From: Pelagophyceae sp. CCMP2097
Lineage: Eukaryota > Sar > Pelagophyceae
Assembly (NCBI GenBank): GCA_026770575.1
Contig: MU657240.1
Coordinates: 131,172 to 153,561, forward strand
DNA length: 22,390 bases
Direction of reading: 5' to 3'
Shown: in pieces, positions 16,960 through 22,390 of the stretch
Numbering within the stretch: the stretch's first letter is position 1
How the letters are laid out: the number at the start of each line of letters is the position of its first letter
Program-made: the position numbers and the translations under genes
The notes under the pieces: generated by a model
What the model was told of the DNA's origin: nothing
What the model saw: the letters and a program-made list of their open reading frames with translations, nothing else
Database searches by the model: none

Positions 16960-18639
16960 CGCGACGCCGGAGGGCTGTCTGGGTCTCTCGGCCCGGCGCT
17001 CGTGTTTCGTTTTTGCGAAGACGCGCGCCTGCTGAGACGTGCGCCGCCCGTCGGACCTTCACCCGCGTCTTTCGCCCTGTGAGCGCACCCGGGACCTCGG
17101 GGCGCGGCCCTGGGCCGAATAGCTCACGGGTCGTGCCAATGGCTTTCCCGGGCACCAAAAAACGCTGACTGCGAGGTCCCTGCGTGTTTCCAACAGCTGG
17201 ATTCAAACTGGCCGTGCTTCTGAGAGACGAGAGGCTGCGCCGCCGCCCCCCAACGGGCCAGAGCCGCGCAGCGCAGTCCACAAAGAGTCTGCGAAAGGTG
17301 GAAAAACCGGCTGGAGAGCATTTTCGAGCGTGGCGATGCGGCACAAAGGTTGACGGCGCCCGCTCCTGAAGCACCTGCCTTTGCGTACGACGGCCACGAT
17401 TCCGGGTCGTACTCCGCTCGCCTCAGATGCCCGCACGTCTTGTTTCCACTTTCATGCGACGGTCCGGGTTTTCCAACCAGAATCGCCGATTCTCGACGAT
17501 GGGCCGCCTGCGAGCGACCAACGAGGCCGGTTCCTTTCGGTTTTGCAGCTGTCACATTGTGCTGTATAGCTAGCCGACACAGAGTGCATGTCACAGCGCC
17601 AAGGTTCGACCGTCCGAAACGGACTCTCTACGGGCGCCTCACAGCCCCTACGCGGCCCCTACACGGACCCGAGACTGTCCTACGCGGACCCTACGCGGAC
17701 TTTATACAGTGCGAGCGCGTCGACCGGTTGCGAGCGGGTCCCTGCGCCCCGCGGTGTTGGTCACTTTTCGTTGCAGGGCTCAACCGTAGTGGCGACCAGT
17801 CAAAGCCACGCGTGTCTCGTTTGGTCTGCGCGTCGGACGCTTGGGCCGACGGGGTCGCAGGATCAGCGCTGAACCTGGCTTCGTCCGCACCTGCGTGGCA
17901 TACAAGAGTCCCAAGGGGACTTCTTTCGAGGTCGTTGCAAACAGGGACCGTAGCATTCCTATAGAACCGTGAGAAGATGCATCGAGGAGATTCAGTCGCC
18001 AATCTGGCCTGTTTGAGGAGCCGAAGACACGCACATCTCCTCTAAGGTACACGAGAGGTCTCGGTGCTCCGATGGACGCGCTGCTGCGAGTGCCCTCTTC
18101 CAGCCGTGAGGTCGCTGCGAGTTGAAAGTCGAAAGGGTGTGTCTTATGAGTGGCTCGTCAGCGGCGGCTTGGTGGCATATCAGTCGTGTCTCGCTCGTTG
18201 TTCAGATCTAGGTGTGTTGGGTAGGCTTTGTGAAAGGGCGTCGGCCGCGGCGGGCGGCTTGTTCTCAGTGTCGGCGGTTGATTCGGGAGGCAGCCGACGG
18301 GCGCGTGCCTCGGAGGGCGGGCGGGCGCCGCCCGCGACGGAAGGGGGTGAAAGGTTCGTCGTCGGAGTTGGCACAGTCGACAATGGTTCCCGGATTTTGC
18401 TCTGGTGTCAGAGGCTCGAGATGGAACTCGAATGACCGGGTGGTCGGCATGTGCTTCGTCTTGGACGTGTCCTCCTCCTCCTTCAGGCGTGGGTGCGGTA
18501 CCACCAGATCCACTGGCCCTACATCGTTCGACGGTTCGACGGTTCGACATGCCGCAAAAGGATTCACGTAAAGACGCCGCGATTGAAAGTACGTCGTCGC
18601 GCGCGGCCGCGTCCGGCTTGACGAGCCTATCGGATGGAC
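16960..18639. other. Gene-free stretch of lower GC
   Basis: Between the decayed gene and the 3' end of the PHD/AP2-like gene I find no supportable exon. A minus-strand frame at 17124-17594 is open for 156 codons (MTCTLCRLAIQHN...) but has no recognisable motif and no splice context. A short repeat of TACGCGGACCC(C/T)A occurs near 17645-17705, and three copies of GTTCGACG at 18525-18548. Confidence 0.4.
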
Positions 18640-21600
18640 TCAATGCGGGTGCTGTTCAAGAAGAGACGACGATCTCAGCTCGGCCACTGAGCTCTCTGTG
18701 GAAAGATTCCCGCAAAAGACGGTCGACGTAGCAGCGTGCCCGCGCGCGGCGAGCCAGCGGTTCCAGCGCCGGATCGCGCGGAGCTCGCCGAGCAGCATCG
18801 GGTCCGGCACCAGCTCGTCGGCGCCGGCCGCGGCCTCGGGGAGCGGCGCCGACCGCTCGGTCTTCGAGTATTTCCCGCCGCGCGACCATCGCTTCTTCCG
18901 GCCGCTCTGCTGGCGCAGGTAGTCGACGGCGACGAAGAACTCGTCGTCAAAGCGCTTCTCGGGCAGCGAGTCCTTGAGCGTCTTGCCTAGGAACGGAGGG
19001 CACATCGTCAGGCGCGTGTGCGAACTTTTCGAGTCTGTGTAACGTGTAGAGTCTCGAAGAGACTCGTTTGATGACGCCGCCGGGAACGGAGCGCGACGAC
19101 GCCTATCGCGGTAGGACTCAAACGAATCGAAAACACGGATTGTCCACGACGATGTTTCCCGGGACGCCGGATGCGGACCGGCGACGTAGAGCGGCGGCAG
19201 CGGCTTCTTGGCCGCGGCGCGCTTCTGGTTCATCTTCTCAAAGGCGTTGGCGACTTTGATCATGACCGCGCTAAGAAAGGAGAATCAGACGTTTGAGTGT
19301 CGTTCAAACAGCAGTGGCCTCACCGCTTGCCGGCGCCGTGGAACTTGAACGCGGCCAGCGACGGGCAAATGTTGAAGAAGCGCTTCGTCTTCGTGGCCTT
19401 GCCGACGAGCATCGTCGCGCAGTTGAACATCGCCGCGGCCTGCGTCGGCGAGGGTCGAGGGAACGATGTGAGGTGTGCTTCGAAAAGTGGGGTCTCGAAC
19501 ATGGTGACTCGACACGACGACCAAAGGAAGAGCTTCCGGGACGCCGCGCACGTGCCTCGACTTCCGTCTCGCACTGGCCGAGCTTGAATAGGCCGCGGAT
19601 TGCGCAGCTTGTGCCCGGAATGGTCAGTTGCGCCACGAACCGCCCCTCGACGCATTGGACGCCGAAAAAGCGGTCCTGCGCACAACACAAGAATTATGGA
19701 TGATCAGAGACGCACACGACGTCGAAGAAGAAGACAGAAAACGACAGGCCGGGTCCAAAGAACGCACCATGTCCGTCGCCTCGGCGAACGCGTGCTCGAG
19801 CGAGTAGAGGCACTCGAGCGGGTCGCGCGGGAAGTTGTAGACGTAGTTCGGCTCGAGGCCCTTCGCGACGCGGTCCTCGGCGTGCAGCCGCTCCCGCTCC
19901 TCGCGGTGCAGCGCCGTCGCCAGCGCGTCCGGGCCGAGCGAGTTGCCGGGTCCAGGGTACACCTTCGGGCCTTTTCGGCCCCTGCGGACCCAACGCGAAT
20001 CAGCAGGCGCGATGCGCTTCTTGGAGAGGTGGCCGTCCTTGGCGTGGAACGTGTAGTAAAAAGTGTTGGATTTCTTCTTGCCAGTGTTGCGCACGTGCAC
20101 CTCGACGCCGTAGAAGCCGTAGAACTCTCTCTGCAGCGCGGCGGGGTGCGGCGACGCCGCGGGCGACTTGGCGAAGCGCAGGTGCTTGAAGAGGCCGTAG
20201 CAGAAGCCTATGATGCGACGCATGAGTCGAAACGTCAACGTCACGTATGTGAATGCCAACTCCTTCCAAAATGACGAACCTCCGCATTCCCCTGAAGAGA
20301 AGACCATCCTCTCTCGACGTGCGTCCTTTCTCGGCCTTCCAATAGTTTGGGCAGAGGTTGAATCGACGACGCCGTCTTCGTACGCGCGGCACTGGCGAAC
20401 TTCTCCAGGTCGTTGATGGACAGGCCGCCGAGCGTGTGCGCGATGATCGGGAATTTCTCCATCGCCTTGAGCAAGGCGGGGAGCCGGCGCCTATTTTGTT
20501 CTCGTCTTTGCCGCGACCCTCGGACAACGTTTGGAAAAGGCGACTCCTCGACTCAACCAACGAAAGACACGACTGAGAAGATGGTCGATGGTGGACTCTG
20601 GCGCGGGATACAGCGCGGCGTGCGCCCATACGCAGTCGGGCGTGAAGTCCTCCGAGGGGCACGCAGGCGCCTCCGTGCCCGCGGGAATGCGCGACGGCAC
20701 CGGCACGAGCGGCTTGAACCTGGCGGTGCACACGGTGGCGTCAAGAGGGAGGAGCAATCACGAACGCGTTTGAAAGATGATTGCTTTGGAACCGAAGCGG
20801 GGCGAACGTCGGGATCTCCGGCCAGACGCTCCGTCGGCGTGTGAAGCGCGACGCGACGGGCAGGCCCTCGCGGAAGTTGACCACGTCCTCCGCTTCGAGC
20901 CGCTCGAACTGGCTCACGAGGTCCTCCGTCGCCGCGCTCGTCGCGCCTACAGGAAAAATTAGATACACGTAAAAAGGACGACAGACAACTCAATTTTGTC
21001 TCCACTCGATCTCTCCACTCGACCCGCGCGCAAGGACACTGGAAACCGTGCGCTTCGCGAGCATCCGCGGCCACTTGGCGCGAAGGTGCTTGCCGATGTC
21101 GGCGACGGAGACCTTGATCGCCTTGAGGCGCCGCCGCAGCTCTCTCTTGGTCTTCTTGCTCGCGCAGAGCCGGCCGAGCTCGGGCTTGAGCTGCTGCAGC
21201 TTGATCATAAGCTACGTGCGGGATGGTCGACGATCATGCCAGGCAGGGGATTCTCTCGACGACGCTGCGTTCAAAGGTTACCTTGGCCCGGCGCCGAGCC
21301 CACTTGTCGTCGTAGAAGAGCTGATTCGCAGGCTGAGCTCGCATTGGGACCTTGATCCTGATGAGCTTGCCCGAGGAAGAAGTCGTTCGGGGCCCATTGG
21401 TCTTTTCTCGCGGTTTCGGCACCTACACAGAATTCATCGGCACAATTCAAATTAAAGACGAGCACAATTCAAACGTCAAAGAAGAAAATCCGTTCGCACC
21501 ACGTTCGCCTCGCGCCAGGCCGCGTGCCGCATCGCGGCCTGTGACTCAGAGATCCAGAGAACGACGCATCAAAAGATCAAAAGAAGAAAACGCACCGAGA

Positions 21601-22390
21601 GGCGCGACTGCCCGTCCTCGTCGAAGCCGTCAAAGCCGTCGGAGTCGACGGCGCGCTTGCCGAGCCAGCCGACGATGCGGCCGCGCTGCCCGTCCGCCGG
21701 CTTCTCGGCCTCGAGCGAGCGCAGGAAGTGCCGCCGGCGAATGTCGGCGAACGGGTTCTCCGACGATGCCGCCCTCCGCTCCTGGATGCCCTCGTGCAAA
21801 GCGATGCGCCGCGCGAGCTGGTCGTCGTTCAGCTGGCCCTCGTAGCCGAGCTTGCGCAGGTGCTCGCGGTGGCCGTCGAGGCACTTCGTGCGGCGCTCCA
21901 GGCCGAGGAGCACAGAGAAGTGGACCTTGGAGCCGTGCTCGGCGCTGCACTCGAGGCAGTAGAGGACGCGGCCGGCCGGGAGGCCGCCGGAGAAGCCGGC
22001 GCAGTACGAGTGGCAGTACTTGTCGCAGGACCGGTCCTTCTTCTTGTCCGTATTGCAGCGGAAGAGCAGCGCCTGCTCGCACGAGTCGTGGCAGACCTCG
22101 CAGCGCGGCCACACTTCAATGGGCTGCGCCTCGACTGGCCGCGCCTTGATAAACCGCTGCACGTGCTCAAACTCGAGCCGCCGCATGCGGTCGTCGCTCC
22201 ACCGGTTGCGGTTCTTCTTGTCGACCTCGACGGCCGACGCCAAAAGCTCCTCCTCCAACTCCGCGTGCTTCGACGCCTCGCTTGTAGAATCGTCTGCAGC
22301 GTTCGGATGAGCCCGGCGCTCGGCCTCGGCGGCCATGGCGCGCTCGGCGACGGCCTTGGCGACGCGCGCGTCCATCCAGGCCTCGTAGCG
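18640..22390 (-). CDS. PHD-finger/AP2-like nuclear protein, 5' end outside window
   Basis: Eleven phase-consistent exons: 21596-22390 (open at the edge), 21282-21422, 21040-21211, 20793-20946, 20558-20719, 20393-20490, 19768-20207, 19562-19675, 19324-19439, 19179-19270 and 18640-18986. The first exon has a charged helical start, then a PHD-type C4HC3 pattern (CEVC, LLFRC, CDKYCHSYC, YCLEC at about 22102-21960) with nine extra residues, NTDKKKDRS, between the third and fourth ligands. Exon 7 has FYGFYGVEVHVRNTGKKK and NTFYYTFHAKDGHLSKKR. Exons 8-9 join into an AP2-like unit: FFGVQCVEGRFVAQLTIPG, GLFKLGQCETE-AAAMFNCATM and KATKTKRFFNICP. These pieces suggest a DNA- or histone-binding regulator in the nucleus. 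The donor of the fifth intron is uncertain (GT at 20557 or GC at 20602). The last exon ends with Ser-rich sequence, and a further 3' exon is possible. Confidence 0.7.

Noticed and set aside
20491..20602. Another GC-AG intron in the PHD/AP2-like gene
   Set aside because: A GC donor at 20602 fits the phase, but a GT donor at 20557 fits equally and reads HLLSRVFRW-RRLPALLKAM, so the canonical site was preferred.

Overview
This is a GC-rich nuclear fragment from a microbial eukaryote. Every coding region I can support is on the minus strand and is split by short introns, mostly 37-360 nt, with acceptors that nearly always read TAG|G or CAG|G. Splicing was worked out by hand from reading phase and family alignment recalled from memory, so no model here has been checked by a search or by RNA. 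A complete DRC3 gene implies an organism that can build a motile cilium. The AP2-like/PHD gene, the GC content and the compact introns fit a microalga such as a heterokont or haptophyte. Co-directional genes, AG|G acceptors and a GC-AG intron also recall dinoflagellates, but those usually have longer introns. The lineage is open.

Layout. 1-240: AT-rich, with a tRNA-like or SINE-like 3' end. 241-1480: no supportable gene. 1625-2350: a three-exon gene of unknown function with an internally duplicated segment, and a third decayed copy beside it. 2760-5499: DRC3 (nexin-dynein regulatory complex subunit 3), 12 exons. 5500-6010: short intergenic stretch with a perfect 24-bp palindrome. 6011-9258: an unusual fusion of a TatD-like hydrolase domain, with half its metal ligands missing, to a YVH1/DUSP12-type C-terminal zinc domain. 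9295-14700: repeat-rich stretch with islands of exon-like sequence of unknown function (9840-10052, 11011-11323, 11530-12030, 13053-13315). 14785-15640: a three-exon small secreted or organelle-targeted protein. 15780-16765: a decayed gene with several frame breaks. 16960-18640: no clear gene. 18640-22390: at least 11 exons of a PHD-finger/AP2-like chromatin or transcription protein, running off the right edge.

The intervening sequence is the most unusual part. Many introns and gene-free tracts are built from degenerate GC-rich tandem repeats with 11-31 bp periods. The first DRC3 intron and part of the large intron of the next gene share a homologous element that begins with the same splice-donor sequence, as expected of an introner-type mobile intron. 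Intron 2 of DRC3 appears to start with GC, supported by exact 22-residue leucine-rich-repeat spacing. The genes do not form an obvious pathway: one is ciliary, one is nuclear, and the rest are unassigned.
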